Assembly: GCF_910592395.1 (NCBI RefSeq)
Contig: NC_088325.1
Span: 12,648,109-12,712,108 of the forward strand
DNA: 64,000 nt
Source of the DNA: Lineus longissimus
Lineage: Eukaryota > Nemertea > Pilidiophora > Heteronemertea > Lineidae
Direction: 5' to 3'
In this document: positions 36,501 through 51,500 of the stretch, piece after piece
Numbering within the stretch: the stretch's first letter is position 1
How the letters are laid out: each line of letters starts with the position of its first letter
Made by a program: the position numbers and the translations under genes
The notes under the pieces: model-generated
The model's database searches: none
Seen by the model: only the letters and a program-made list of their open reading frames with translations
What the model was told of the DNA's origin: nothing

Positions 36501-39500
36501 AATTCCTTTGGCACTTAGCAGATTGGGATGAATGGGAACATGCTGTGGTCAAGTCGACCTAACTCGAGTGATGGTCTGACACCAGTCTTCATGATTCTTG
36601 CGGTAACCTAACACGCATTCATTTGGTCTTCCTGACCATTTTCCACCAAAAATAACCTACCAATTGTCCACTTGACTTTTGACGCCTGTCGCAGATCATG
36701 ACAAGGCTCGGCCAAATCTTTACGCTTCTCTATGTCTTTCACCTGCAAGATAGCACGTAGGAACAAACCTGAGCACTGAGCAAATTTACATTAAATTTCT
36801 GCATTGAATCATAAATTGCCAGCTATTGTCAAAACTGTTATTTTTCGTGCGCTAATGGCAGCTATCTTACCGTTCAAATCACTGGACAGTTGAAGTAAAA
36901 TTGGCCTGGACTGACAGAGGGGCTCTGACCTTTATGTGGTTCCCATGCACCTATCAATCATGTTGGCTTTCTAAAGACCTTTTATGTGTTAAGTGAGTGC
37001 TCAAGGTAATGAGGGTCTGACACCCTGCCGATGTCAGACCACCCCATTAGTACCTGGAGAGCCAGAAGATTTGTAAGATAAAAAAAGAACATAAAGTTTT
37101 TACAGATTGTCTAAAAAAATCTTCTGAGGGTTATCTTTTCTTAATCATGTTAATGGTTTATGAGCTCACTCTGATACCCTGTGAATGAAAGTAGGTGACC
37201 TCTCACTAACTAATCAGGTTTTATGAAATAAATTTCGTTGAAGTTTTTTTGATTTTGACAAGAGGCAGTTTTATTGGATATGTCACCTTAGCCAATCAGT
37301 TCCGTATGTAACACTATATAATGTATATGGGAACTATGTCCCAGACAAAAAACAGATGGCCATTAAATTTTTCCTGTCCTGGCTGCAAATTTTGATCGTG
37401 GGTAATTTAGATAACTCAGTCTGAATCAGGGTTCAGCGGTTTAACATAACACATTTTGTCGAGGAAAGGTTTAGGATTTTTGACAACTGAGGAGTCAGTT
37501 TCAGTCTTGTTTGCCTAGTGATGGTTATGGCGTGGACATGTGTTCGGGAGATTGAAGGTTCGAGACTTATAGGTACATGAACATAGTTCTGATTGGTTGG
37601 TGTGCTGTCAGCTAGTTCTGTAGTATTCAAACTGCGTTCTGCCCTAGTGGGGTGACTTCATATTGACTGTGGAGATAACTGCCTTCCCACCAGGTGGTGG
37701 GGGAGGATGACTTGCCTTAGGACTATGGAGGACACCAGAGAGTTGCTAGGAAGCATCTAGTCAGATACACCGACTGTCCCAGCACTCTCCCAGAAATGAC
37801 TGCGCTTCATCTAACTGAAAATCTTGTTCTAACTGAAGAACTTGTCCACCTCATGAATTTTTTCTTCCCACTCTATGAACTTTATCAACTTTGCTGATTT
37901 GTGAATTTACAAAGTAGGCTAATGTCAACAACAAAAAAAATTCTCAAGCAACAGACAGTCTGATATCAAAACCATGTCATTAATAAATATAATGTGAGAG
38001 GAACCAGATTGCCTGGAAAGCACATTGTCAAATACTTGCCCAGCACTCGAACTGAAAACTTTTCCCTTCCTACACATGAATATTATCAGCTTTCCTGATT
38101 CGTGTGATTTCGTACATGTCAACAAGAATAAAAGTTGGGTAACTTCAGTCAAGAAACATATCATGAGTCAATTACGGGTTAAGATTGGCCTAATTCTTCT
38201 GGTGAGATATTACCGGCATTTTGCAAATCTGTACTATGTGATTTGTGTCTTGTTGTAATATGGGGATTGAGAGTTCAATGTATAGTTGGGGTGACGCCTT
38301 GACTTAGCTTCGAAGTGTAAGACCGAAATATCATTCATTATCATTTCAAAAAGTACTAGGAGCAGTAGGAATGTGATTTTATCAAACGTTTTCCAAATTT
38401 CATACTTTGTGGTCTGTGGTTTATTTAGGGCTGTATCTTCACTGACATTTTAACTGTCAGTGTTAAATTTTTTTGTGGTAAGTTTGCCACAAACTCGTGT
38501 CTATTCTCGGTCTTAATGTATAGTCAGTAACAATAAATAATGATAGGTTTAGGAGTGCAACTCCACTCTTGAACCTTGAGGACCTTGAGTCACCACGGTT
38601 CACAATTTGCATGATAGAGGGCACTTATCGAAATGTTTTGCAAAGTGCAATGAAGTACCGACACTCTCACTGTGTTGGGACGTTTTGGAATCGGATAGGA
38701 GGTATTGTGGCATGTGTCGGGGCGATCTGTTTACCAAGTTCCAAAGTGTTCCAGAGGCCTTTTCACAGGATTTAGCAAGCGGAAAATAGGATTTGTGGCA
38801 AGGCCTTGGGTTTGGAGCATTTATTGAGTGTTGGCACTACTGTCCTGCTGGATAAAATTTGCCTGTTCAGGACGGATTTTTACGGGGAAAAAAGTAGTAG
38901 CAGTGTTTTTGGATCTCTGGGAACTATTGCATTGCAGGCTTTTGTAAGGAGTAAACAGAAGTCTAAATCTGATATCGAGTTGAGAGTTTCGTTCCAACTT
39001 TTTGACCACCGAAGTTTCCCAACGTCTTCGAGTTCTTGGCATTGGCTGATCAGCCGACTGAATGATGTTAGCCTTCATTGGCTCATCATTTAGATTGATC
39101 ACCGTGTTGGTGTCAAAAACATTGGATAATTTATTTAATTTTGCAGCAGCCAAGAAGCAATTCTGGGTGTTCCATTTATTGTGATGGTGTATGACAGTGC
39201 CTATTTGTGTAACTTGATGGGTTATGTTATCGTCTGCTCATTGTCGTCTGCTCATTGTCATCTGCTCTTTGTAGGAAGTTGATTCTTTGTTCCATTCAGT
39301 GTGTGGAGTTTCATTCATAAGCAGTATTATCCAGTAAAGGATAGATTATCTTGTGATAGTCTTTGAGGATTTGAATTTTGGTATAAAATACCTCATGCAT
39401 TGCGTCACAACTTGTTGTTGAAATGCAGTAAGAAAAAAATTCTAAATTCAGTTTTGCAACTAGGCCAGTGTTCTGAAATAAATTTGCATGATAATTTTAT

Positions 39501-42500
39501 CCTTTTGTATGTAATGTAAATATAGGAGCCATCTGCATACCAATAGAAGTAATGATTTTTGTGGTTTGCTGAAGTGATAAAAATGTTATCCAGTGTAATT
39601 GAATATGTAGTGTTGGCCACCAATCCAAGTGCTACTCATCATAAAAATGTCTTTAAGTATGTGTTTTTGTCCCGTTCAAGATTCCAGAAAGTGTCTTGGA
39701 CCGTATCATTTTCGTAGATGTTCCTTGACTCAGATTCGTGATGTTTACTTGAGGACCCATGCTGGGTCAAGTTAGTTGGGTTGAGGACCTGTTGTTGTCT
39801 AGTAGTGTCTCATTAACTGCAATGAAGTAAGCTGCCCAGACACAGTGGGAGATTGAGAGGGGGGGGGCTACCAAAAGAGAAAATCAGGCCACGAAGTACT
39901 GTGCCAGAACTAAGTAAAGAGCAATTGAATTGTTGTATAGCTCTGCAGAGGAAAACTTTTTGCAAGTCTGAATGTCAAACTTTCGGTACTTGGTCATTTC
40001 CGACATTTTGTAGCCTTGGCTTTTTTTAGTCGATAAATTAAGAAACTCGAAAGTGAATCTCTCGATATTCGCAGTCTCTCTGGTGTCTGTTTGGGCGTTG
40101 GGTTTTCCCTGCTTAGTGAGTCTGTCATCAATCAGAGAGAAGAGTTCATCCAATCTTTTGCTCATCCTGGCGTGGGCATTTAGGTACAGGTCCAAGGAAC
40201 TTAGGTTCTAGTCGCATTCAAAAACAAGGCCTTCTGGCAAATGAAGTCAAGGCCTTAGAATTGAATGTATCATCGATGTTATCCTGATAACCTACCATTG
40301 TGGCGAGTGGCTGTAAATACAGTCAAGGCCTATCATACTCTAAAACCAAACTGTTTATAAACAGCAAAAATACCTCCGCAAACCTGGGTCATTCCTTGAC
40401 GGCCAATTATCACTCTTGAATAGTAAATTCATTATATACACTTATTCCATTAATCGCATTGAAGCAAAGTGATGAGTGATAACAAGTTCCATTCAAACTT
40501 GTCAATTTTCAGGTCAGAGTAATTTTCAGAGTTTGCGCCTGGACGTTGTAAACTAAAAAGGAATGTTTATAAGGTTTTCATATTTGAGTTTGAAAATGTT
40601 TGTTGAATCCGTGGGGCCTCATCAAAGGGGTCATCTCAGGTCTGATATATCATATTGTTGAGAACGGATGTATTTTATGCCTTAGGGGGCACTTTTGCAG
40701 GCTACATTGAATATTCACAGATATGCTTTGATCTATTCATAACTCGACTTTTCATATTTGAGTTTATAAATTTTGGTGAAATCCACCGGGAGTCATAAGG
40801 GCACCCCATGGATTTCACTAAACTTTAGAGAAGTGCATTTTATTGCAGGTTATCCCACCCTGCTCCGCGTGCACGATCAATTTACCGCACCAAAGCAGCA
40901 GGTTTCATGTGCAAGCAGCATGAACGAGTTGTCATAACATGCCCAGTGTGACCACGTTGGTGGCAGATTTTCCATCTTACGCAAAGTGACAGATTTAGAA
41001 ATCTTCTGCATGACACATCCAGGTTTGATATTGTAAGTGTATGGTAGCTACTGAGTAGAAGCACTTACCCCCCCCCCCCCCCATCTCTGGCATTTGCCAG
41101 ATGACTTCAACGTAAACTCGGTATTAATTGACTCATGGGATGAACCAAACAATATCTCAGCTCCGATGCATTTGCTTTGAAAATTTAAGGTTTGAAGATT
41201 TAAGTATCGCTTCAAAATCACTCATAATTGTTTAGCGAGTGTTGAGTAACTGACTCGTGGGGGAGGCCATCATTCATGAAATGAAATTTAGTATATCGGC
41301 GCCTACAGGTTCATCTGGTATCATGACAGACATGATGTTGCATTCGCTATTAAAATTTTAGAAAGCTATGCATTTGAATTATGGATAATGGCTTCAAATT
41401 AGCACATAATCGTATTCATGCATACACTAACACAATTAATGCACCATCGACTTGTCGGATAGCTTTTGAAATCGACTTTTGATCAAAATGTTGGCGTAGA
41501 TTTAGAGATGGTGCTGGCTGCCTTGTGAAATATCTTGGACAAGAAAACAGTCCAAGAATTTCAATTAAGGACTCAGATCAGGTCTCGGTCATCTATCTTT
41601 ATGATCTGTATCAGGCCGATGGCAATTGGAAGATACAGCATCAAAAAGTGCTAAGAACTTCTTCTACAACGTTTGAAAAATATTTATTGCCTGGGGCTAG
41701 CGTAGACGGCTCGAGTTTTACCTCATGAATGAATGAGTGACTCATGCGATGTAATGATGAGTCTGCCTATCTCGTCCATAAAGCTTGATGTATCTCCAGT
41801 GATCCTACAATCTCAGATGCAGTCTGAACTTCCTGCTCTGTGAACTCTATCAGACTTGCAGCTGTGAGGTGTGTTCTAATCTATGATTTGATGAAGCTGA
41901 TACTGGCTGATGCTGATAGCTATCAACCACAGCCCTCCAATTATTTCCCTTTGCTCTGTCTATCCCTGAATGCTTCGGCTGTCTATAATCCTAAGACTCT
42001 ATAAAACTAAGACCCAACTAGAAAACTATGACCCATTAGACTGGAAAACTAAGACCCAACTATAAAACGAAGAACCAGCTAGAAAACTAAGATCCATCTA
42101 TAAAACTAAGACCCATAGGACTATAAAACTAAGACCCAACTAGTACCCAAGTAGTTCGGCAGATATTTTAATACTCCTCGTGTGGGACTGTGTTCCCGGA
42201 GTATGATCATGATCATTACTACCTTGTGTCGTCTTCCAGGTATAGCATTTTCCTGACAATGTTCGTGACCAGGAACTGATTAGAAAACGAATCAGTTAAG
42301 TTCCTTCATCATGTCCCTATTCTTCTTAGGGAAGTCATGCCGTGTCTCTACAGCCAGATGAAATACATCAGCAATTTCTGTCTTATCGGCAGGGCCGTAT
42401 TTAACTTTTTTGTCCAGGGGGGGCAGTGGGATAGATCACCGATAGCGATCTGCATGCGCCACAGGCGCATCCGAACGGGGGGGGGGGGGGTCTGGCGGCC

Positions 42501-45500
42501 CCCCCTCCAGAAAAATTTAAAAATAAAAGGTCTGAAATGGCATTTTCCTGGCATTTGGAAGTGTGAATCAATAGTATTCAGTTTTACTCTAAAAAAGGAC
42601 CACTTTTATGAAGTATTTTACGAAAATACCACATTTGGACAGAAAATGTTAATTTTCATAGTTTTTCATAGCCAGTCTTTACCTAATGTTGCATCATTGT
42701 GTATAACCATAGAAGACTAGGGTCAGGGCACTCGACTGGTCAGATTATAAGGGTTGCACCTGAGTTGATAACATCTGCTATCCATATGCTGCTATCATGC
42801 TGGTAAAGCTATGGCTAAGATTAGTTTGTCTTTTTATTACTGTCTGAAAATTTTTTTTCAACATTTATTGCACCGGGGGGGGGGGGGGGGGGGGGTGGGG
42901 GCAGCTGCCCCCCCCCTGCCTCCCCTCTAAATACGGCCCTGATCGGTATAAACGCTGTGTTATTGAGGTAAAGATAAAATGATACAAAACAAAAAGGAGG
43001 GGGATTGTGATGTACACTTCAGATCTCACTGCAGAGAGTCATCTCGCACATTAGAAAGGCACGGCACGTTACTTCTGGCTGGCACTGTATGTCATAAAAC
43101 AACTTATCTTGGAAAGTATAATGTTTCTTGTTTTGGCGACACCCAGCTGTATAAGTATTTGCTGGGGTCTACACTTGGATAAATACGGAAGGGCCAAACA
43201 AATCGAGAATATAAATAGTACAGGATAACCCTAGACCTATAAATATTGCATTACGGTGGATTTGTGCGTACTGTTTGCACAATTGCGTCCACGAGTTGCA
43301 CAAATGTGTAATGACCCCTGAACTCTACTTGGAAGTGTGTGTCACTTTGTCAATATCCTGGACATGTCTTACATGCTTGAAGGTGTAAATTGGCCTGATG
43401 TGTACGTTTGACAATACGAGAAATTTTATTATAACTGCACCAAATATGGACAATTCCTTTTCGGTTCCTCTTCTGTTTTGTTCTGTGCGATATTTGAAGA
43501 TGATCTCACATATTCTCAGAAACTTTGGGAGGACATATTTGGCGTTTGTCCATTCTGTTGGTTTTCTGGCATTGGATCAAATTCGTTATTTGTGGGTTCC
43601 GTATTGGTGTGATGGTCAGGTTGACCCACAAGCCTCAAACATGGCCAACATCAGTCACCTTCTAGCACTCGATCAAGCTAGACCTGGGAAGCAGTGAGGA
43701 TTCAAAGGACTTGATATTTCATCCCAAGCCTCCCAAGGGCTCATCATCATCATCCTTAAATCAATTACGTAATTGTGATGATATGCAACTAATGAACCCA
43801 AGAGAATCAGAAACCATTAGCTTGTACATTGTATATTTCACCAGATTATGCCTCAGAAGCCTGGGCTTCATACAGGGACGCTGAAACATTCTGAAACTCT
43901 ACATGTACTTTTCATGTCATCAGTTACATGTAAGCATCATTTGAACATTGGGGTAGTCGTGTCCTGATCACCATTTTCAATGTGTCGTTGCCAGGCCACA
44001 GTGGACACCAGCCCATAAATTTTACCACAAGCGGACAAAGGTTCTACAGAGTTCGGCCTTTTCAGCACTTCAGATTTTCAAGTAGATGGTTACTCAAGTC
44101 TTCGTCCTTTCAATCTTCAAAGTTCTTCAAATTAATTTTATGGTACTTGGTTTAGCTTAAATGGGTTTAAAATTGTTGGGCCAGATTTCGAGTGGCCCTT
44201 TCCCCTTTTAGGCTTTTAATCCCCCTATAATCTGATTACTTCGGAGTATGATATTATGTTGATTTCATGGTTTGATTTGTGGAAGTTTGTTTAAAGTTTC
44301 AGGGCGGGGTTCAGTTTGGGGTCATTGTTTGATATAGTAATGGGACTATAGAACAGAGTGAGATGGACACTCTTTTTGACAACAGTTGTTTTGGGAGGGG
44401 AGGGGCCATTTTCTATTTTGTCTGATATTGTTATCTCATGTAGGCCCTGTACGAAAAAGTTTATCACTACAGCCGCCGTTGGTGAATTACATTACATCTG
44501 ATAACACAATTGTGCTTTATAATCTAAACGTCCCCGCTCCTGTTCAAATTCATATTCAATATTTAAAGGCCTCTGATGTGCTTGTAATGTTTTAGTCTGT
44601 GGCACAGGTAATCATTACCACTGTACAGTAACCAGACATGTCGGCACGATGAAACTTTACCTGGAGTATGTTGGAGCAGCCGTGTTGAAATTTGTTTTCA
44701 ATATGTATTAGAAATCTCAAATTCAAATTCAAATTCTAGGAAGAGTGGCCAAGCTATTTTGATGGTGTCGAGCATAATTTTACATTTATTGCACGAGGAA
44801 TATCGCAGGCCTGAACATAGGGGCCTATGCTTTCATCGTGAGGACCAGATGGGCCCATTGATTGTGCTTCACATCTACATATACTGCAGCAGGTGCTGGT
44901 CTGGGTAAACTGATCGTTGATGGTTTGATTGAAGAATCAATCAACTTTGTTTGAAGATTTTTCGAATGTTGTTGTAATGGTATCGTGTCGGGCCTATGGA
45001 TTCACAGAAGTAGGCCTACAATGTACATAACCTCCACTCCATGTCGGGCCTCCTCAATATGAAATAGTCGTCAATTTTCTGTTCAGTTTTATGATGGGTG
45101 AATAAGTTTTATGTGACATCTCCAGTCTTGCACAGGGGATCGATTCAGAGTGTCTCAAATAAATATCGTGCTAGGGTCCAGTAAATCGTGTATGTAATCA
45201 AGCAAGACGGGGAAAATTGTTCAAGTGCCGAGAACGTTTGTCTACGTCAGTGTCAAAGTCAAAACGAAGACCCTCAAAGTGATAACGATTGACGCCTTGA
45301 CAAGAAATGTTCAAAACATCCATCAAAGTCACCCAAATTGTTCCCATGGGTCCAATTTCCTCCCATCGAAAAAAAGTCGGCTTTCTTTTGGCCGTTCTTT
45401 GAAGGTAATAGCTGTTTGAGTGCTCTTAGGCCCTTTTTCATGTAATTTCAAGTCCAGTGGTAGTTTAAGCCAATAATCCGAGCATTTTACCATTTTTTAA

Positions 45501-48500
45501 TTCGGAGAGCGCAAAGTTTAAGGTTACGCCACTTATGATAATCAAAGGTCTGGGACACAGGTGTCTGAATTTCGGTGAATTGTTCAAAAGTGGTCTTAGG
45601 ATAACATTTTCCTTACAATGTTTGCGGATTTTAGTTTAAGGCGATTTTAACTTTTTGCAGTATTTGACATTTTGGAAATTTTGTTTGACATGTTGTTCTC
45701 CTCAAAATGGTGGGATTCGTTTCTGTGCGACTGCTGGTATTGTCTGCAACGGTTTTATGAGAAAATTGTTTTGTTTTGCGTTGGATTTAGAGACATCATG
45801 TTTGCCGTTAAGTTGTGTCTAAGACGATCAGAGTAGAGTTCATGCCCCAACGAAGTCCCCCCCTTTTGTCGCATGTTTTAATGATTTGGGAAATACTACA
45901 ACAACGCCCAACAAAAAGGGTGGCTTGGTGGGGCATGAACTCTGGTCTGACATTTGGGAAATGGGACCTTTCAACACTGGTTGCTATAATAAAAATACCT
46001 AATTAATAGGTTTTCGACTTTTAATAACAGGGAATTCTGTGCTAAAAAAATCTGCAATAAACCTTGTATCCTGGTCTCCGAGACTTTCAAGTGGAAAATA
46101 CTGCGTGAAGACTTGCATACAATTTGGATTTAAACTATGATTTGAACAGTGGAATCGTACGGAATTCAAAATGGCGTCTGCTCGTCCTGATCCGGGACAA
46201 ACAAGGACTGACAATGTTGTGTTCCGGCGCAAACGTTCAAGGAGTATCGACTATGATGCAAAGGACTTTACGCTGAATCGCAACAGCGGGCATCACCATT
46301 CGTCAAATTCTCATCTAGACGCGGCAAAAAGTGACGGAAGGAGAAATAGTTTGTTTAAGTAGGTATATTATGGAATGATGTCGAATATATGTTTGAGGTA
46401 CCTTCTTCTTAAGCGTTCAGGTGTTTAATCACCCTTAGAGACAAATGCCTCCCTTAGCTCAACTAAGCATTACCTCCCAAGTAAATTTTTGTTTACAAAA
46501 GTAGCGTTGGAACTTGGCACCAGCATTACTGCAAGCAAGTACCTGGTAAGTACAATGCTCAATGCAACAGACTGGCAGTGGATGACATCATCAGCACCAA
46601 TTTTCTTTTATTTGGGAGCGAACCGGTCGTGCAAACAAAAACCAGTTTTTCTCGATATGGCCAAAATGTGGGTTGCAAGTTTCTTGCACGCACCCCTTTT
46701 GTTCTATTGACCTTCTCTTGAAGTAAAGGTAGGCGTGTATATGTTAGTCCAATTTCATCAAAAGAGGCACCTGAGACACCTGATTCATTTATCTGTTGAC
46801 TGGGAGTGTTGTATTGATATTATTTGCTGACCTGGTAAAAGTGTTGTTTGATAAGTTCAGGATTGTGTAGTTCTGGAAATTACTGATAGATGGCAAAACT
46901 ATATGACAGATTTGAGTTGCTCGTGTTGCCCCCTAGTCTTCTGAAATCGTACTAACTTAAACTTTTCCATCAATACAGATAGATAATCCTGAGTCATTTT
47001 GGTACGATTGTTTGAACAAATGCCATCTGCCCATAGAATTGAAGGAATTTAAGACCAAATGATGCATTTAAAACCATTGTACTTAACTTACACCTGTCAT
47101 AAAAGCAGTGGGGCCTCACAAGGGCATACAATTTTAAGTCCAGGTTGTTTGTTTAAAATTTGAATTTTGACCTTGAATTTGCATTCATCCCAAATAGGTC
47201 TTCTGAGGACAAAGTCACAACCAGAATGCTGGGGTAGGATCACTTTAAGACTTAAAAAGTGAGTCATCGGGTTCTATCCGCATTTTCCAACAACCCCTGT
47301 TGCTGCTGTACATGAGTGCTGTCATTGGATTTTGTGTTAATCCCAGGCATGGAAGAGTTTTAGTCTTATGAGTAAAAAGAGGGGAACCTGAATGGAGAAG
47401 GAGGTCGCACACTTGAAACCTGGTAGACTCCCTGTTCTGTGCTGCCATATTTTGGCCAGTGGGCTCCCTGTGAATGTCAAAGGCACAATTCAGTTGTTTT
47501 CACTTGGTTTAGTTGAGGGTTAACCACAGGCCCCACCATTTTAGCTAGAACTTGAATTCCTAAAGCATTTGGGACTCTTTCAAAATGAAGTGAATCTCAG
47601 TTTCAAGGGTGGGAGTCAGTTCTTTGTTCTCCAGAAAATAGCAAAGAACTGGGTGTCTCGAAAAAAGGTGTCCACCAATTTAAAGGGAACGTCGTGAGCA
47701 GAATCGTTGATGTTGGCCAATAGTTCTTATGGTCAAATTTACTCAAATGCTATTTGGGGGGGGGGGGGGGGGATAGGTGCACCGATGGGGAATAGGGGGT
47801 GGATGTGGGCAGTGGGGGAAGGGGTGCTGGTGGAGGAGGAGGTGAGCAGTGAGGGGCCGATGGTGGTGGGCAGGGGGCTAGTGCTATTATTTTAGCCACT
47901 ATTTTATGGCCACTATTATGGGGACTGTGGACTATCTTAAATACTGCAACTAGTATAGACCAGTAAAAATAAATTTGATGAAAGTTCTGAAAATGTGGTG
48001 TGTTAATATATTGCATCATCTCAGCAGTTGATCTAAAAAATACTTTGCACAAATAACAAAAAATGAATTCACCATTGAAACTTTTAAAACAAATGAGAAA
48101 TTTATGCAAAATGTCTCTACCCTTCACTTGCCACATGTGACGTACATTATTCATCCACTTGACTGAATAGGCATATTTGTACACAGGCCTACTGTATGCA
48201 GGCCTAGGCATCTATACACGCTTTGCATAGCCTATATTCCCTTAAGGTTCATATGTGTCAATCGCCAAATTAAAAGCCCAGGTATAGGCCTACCTAGGCT
48301 GTCATTATTTGTATTTTCAATGTAAAGGCCTGTGTATAAAGTGCCTAATATAGGTCGCAAAGATCAAGGTGTTTAATGTCTTCCTCGTTCGAAAAATGGA
48401 TATATCTTGATAGGTGATCGCAGCGGAATTTAGCATCACCATGCCAAAGTAGGTACTAAAGTTTACTCTGCTCGATTTTACCCCCGTGTGACATTCTGGG

Positions 48501-51500
48501 GGTATTTCGCACGAGTATGATAGACCTGATTTAGATGCAAGATAGTTCTGTATTGGAGAAAGTCTGATTGGATTTCACTCTCATTAAGTTGGTGTGAAAA
48601 CTTGGAGATGGTCATTTTGATTTTAGATTGGTGCCAATTTCTATTTGACCCCTTTTTCACCCCATTTTAGTGTCGTCAGCAGTTTTGGTCATTATATGGG
48701 AGTCCTGATTTTCTTCTGGGATAGTTTCCGATAAAAAAGGGTTGAAATTTTGTGCGTGTTCTCATTGACGCCACAAGTATACCTTAGAAGAAAAATGATT
48801 TTCTTTTTTTGGGGGGGGGGGCAATTTTAAAGTGCCTATTACAGAGTGAGTTGTAAGCCTGCCCACTTCTGAGCTTGTGTCCAAAACCATCTTCAAAATA
48901 CAGTCACTTTGCGGTAAATCGCACACTGGTTCTTGCAGCCATTTTGGTCAGGAGAGCCAAAAAGCCTATTTTAAAAGTATGGTCTCAAGACCGCACAATG
49001 AAGACCACAAAACCACTAATAAAAACTTTGACTTGAAAAATAACTTTCTTGGTGTGGCCATGTCTATTTTTTTGGTTTCATTTTATGCACAGCATGCATG
49101 TCTAGCATAGGCTGTGACATTAAGATCTATGTCAAGATCTCAAAGTTCCTACTTGAAAAAGGACAAGCACGTACATCAAGTGATATAAAATTTTCAAGTC
49201 CCAACTTCAATAAATGAACCCACTCATACAATGTTAGGATAACAACTTATTAAAAGTTATTGGGTGATATGAGTTAAGGCCTGTACTTGCTTTTACTTCG
49301 GTTCTGTACAAAAAAGCTCTGCATACTTGTACATACATATAAACTGTTCAGTCAAGTATTTTGTCTTTATTTATTTCATGAATTGAAGTTAACCCCCTGG
49401 TGTTGCGAGTCACACAGGTTAGCTGCCCAGGCACAACTGGGCACAGTCGGAGTCCCAACTCTCATCAACTATAAAATTTGCCATCATGTTTGCTAGATGA
49501 CTAAACAGTCTGTCCGTCCCTGTCTTTCAGATGGTTCAAATATATCACAGAGGCATCCGAAGCCTTCAAGAGCAAGGGCCCGCACCGACGTAGTACCAAG
49601 GCACCAGCGGGTGTGCCAAATGATATACAGGAGGACAAGCCTAGATTGAAAGAGAAGTAAGTGACTCGATTTTGTTTCTGTTTTTTAAGAGCGTCTACTG
49701 CTCAGTGTGAGTTTTGTCGTAGATAGTGATGTTAAGTAGTCTGTTAAATAGTTAGGACCGCTGCTCCTTGTGATAGTGGAGGAGGAACTAGAATTGCTGC
49801 TGTCCTTATACAGGTACCATTTCCATCACCAAAGCTTGTAGATTTACGTGGCAAAATCCAGCGGGCAATAGAAATGTTACATATAAAAAGCAACAAGCAT
49901 TTTGTTGATATTCACTATAAGTGCTACAACAGTAATCAATACCGTTATATTTGCCCAAGAGTTGGTTTTCTCACCAACTGACATTTGTGATGTCCGGGGC
50001 TGAAGACGGGAAAGATCGAACGGAGATTAAACCAGGGGCGTTATTTGCTGTAGCCGAGAATATTTACACGACTTGTCAGCGTGAAAAGGTGTCTTGTCAT
50101 TCTATCATTGTAAGAGAGGTTGGTTGAAGACTTCAACTCTTCAGACGTTTTCGAAACCAATGATGATGAAAGTTGTTGTGTCCAAAGAGAACCTAGTTGA
50201 AATCGTGAGGCATTGGAATTACGTGTGAGAGAGAAGTCCTATGACTTCAAGGAAAAAAAAATTATGATGGATTTGACAAAGAAAGGGAAAAACCTCATAC
50301 AATGGGTGATATGAATAAGATGAGTAAATGGTTTTATTTCGGTTTAGTACAGAAAAGTGTAATGTAAATGTACACAAAGTTCTCAGTAAAAGCATGTACT
50401 AGTCTTTAATAAAAGATGTCATGAAACCTCTCTTTTGAAACTCTTCTGTCCTCACATTGTCCTCAGCCCTTTAAAGACTTCAAAAGCGTAGGCCTGTCTT
50501 GAAGGCTCGAGTATTTGTACAAGTTTAACACAATCATTCAAAAGCCGGCATATCAAATGTACGCATATTGAAACGGGATGGATATGCTTGTGGGCTGGCC
50601 ACAGGACGTACATGTGTACAACCTATATCGATTGAAACTGTGTCCTTGGAAAGACGTCCACTCCCTGAAGATGTCGTTTGTGTAGGCCTGTCACAAAGGC
50701 TGGTTGATTTGTTTTGTGTTTCAATACGATAATTCAGATAGGCGTATCGATTATTTTTCTCCATATTGATTCGATACGGATGTGCCTTTGGGACAGTGAC
50801 AGCTGTAGGATGCGACATTAGGCCTTAAAGTTTGCATTATGTGAAATCTTAGCCAGATCGATTGATGTGGGAGGGAGGCAATGCTGGTACTATGAATAGT
50901 GGTTCATCTATCGGTGAGAGTGATAGGATTCAGTACAGCCGAGCAAGGCATTGGATTAACAGGATTGGAGCAGGTACTTCTGATGGTTATCGTACACTTT
51001 ATGATGAAAATGGAATGTCTCCGTTTGGCTGGTTCTTCGAGTAAGAGGTGGTACTTCAGATTGGATTGATCCACTGGGTACTCAACTCGGACTAGATGTA
51101 GAAGTTCTTAGGCGTGGAGAGTACTGGCAATATGTGGAATACTCGCAGTTGGTATCTGATTTTCGAAATGGTAATCGTATTTGGAGTCGTCGGTGAAGAT
51201 ACTTAAGTTGACACAACTTGCAGCCCATTGCCACAGGGTTGTGGAGGTTGGGATGGGATGGTTCAGCAGAGGCCAGGAGAGGGGAAGAATTATCTCGGAC
51301 CACTTGAAGTTTCGGAGAACATCTGTCAGTAGTGGGATACAGAAGACAGACCAGGATGTGTTTTCTTCCCTGCTGCTGGCGATGTTTAAAGAGGCGAGAT
51401 AAGTTTGAGTTGTTGGGTGTCTGTGATTGGAATCATATTTCGAGGTAGACCTAGCCAACTGGGCTGGAGGTATGAGGGAGCACGTAGAATTGAGGCAAAA

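Larger units (their letters stand above)
36044..49530 (+). other. 13.5-kb intron inside the PH domain
   Basis: It holds MITEs at 36316, 42390 and 45835, a SINE candidate at 37504, short tandem repeats at 41997, several G/C homopolymers (about 39863, 41069, 42478, 42876, 47757) and the candidate first exon at 46171. No other gene was found. Confidence 0.75.

Noticed and set aside
37031-37072. ATG-led MSDHPISTWRARRF to a GTAAGA donor, as a further first exon
   Set aside because: It ends in phase 0, which cannot join exon 31 or 32 in frame.
42337-42720. 127-codon frame in the CAGGGCC element
   Set aside because: It crosses the left inverted end and a poly-G run and shows no transposase motif.
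47750-48211. 153-codon minus-strand frame with a poly-Pro end
   Set aside because: The end is a purine-rich low-complexity artefact and the rest shows no domain or codon pattern.
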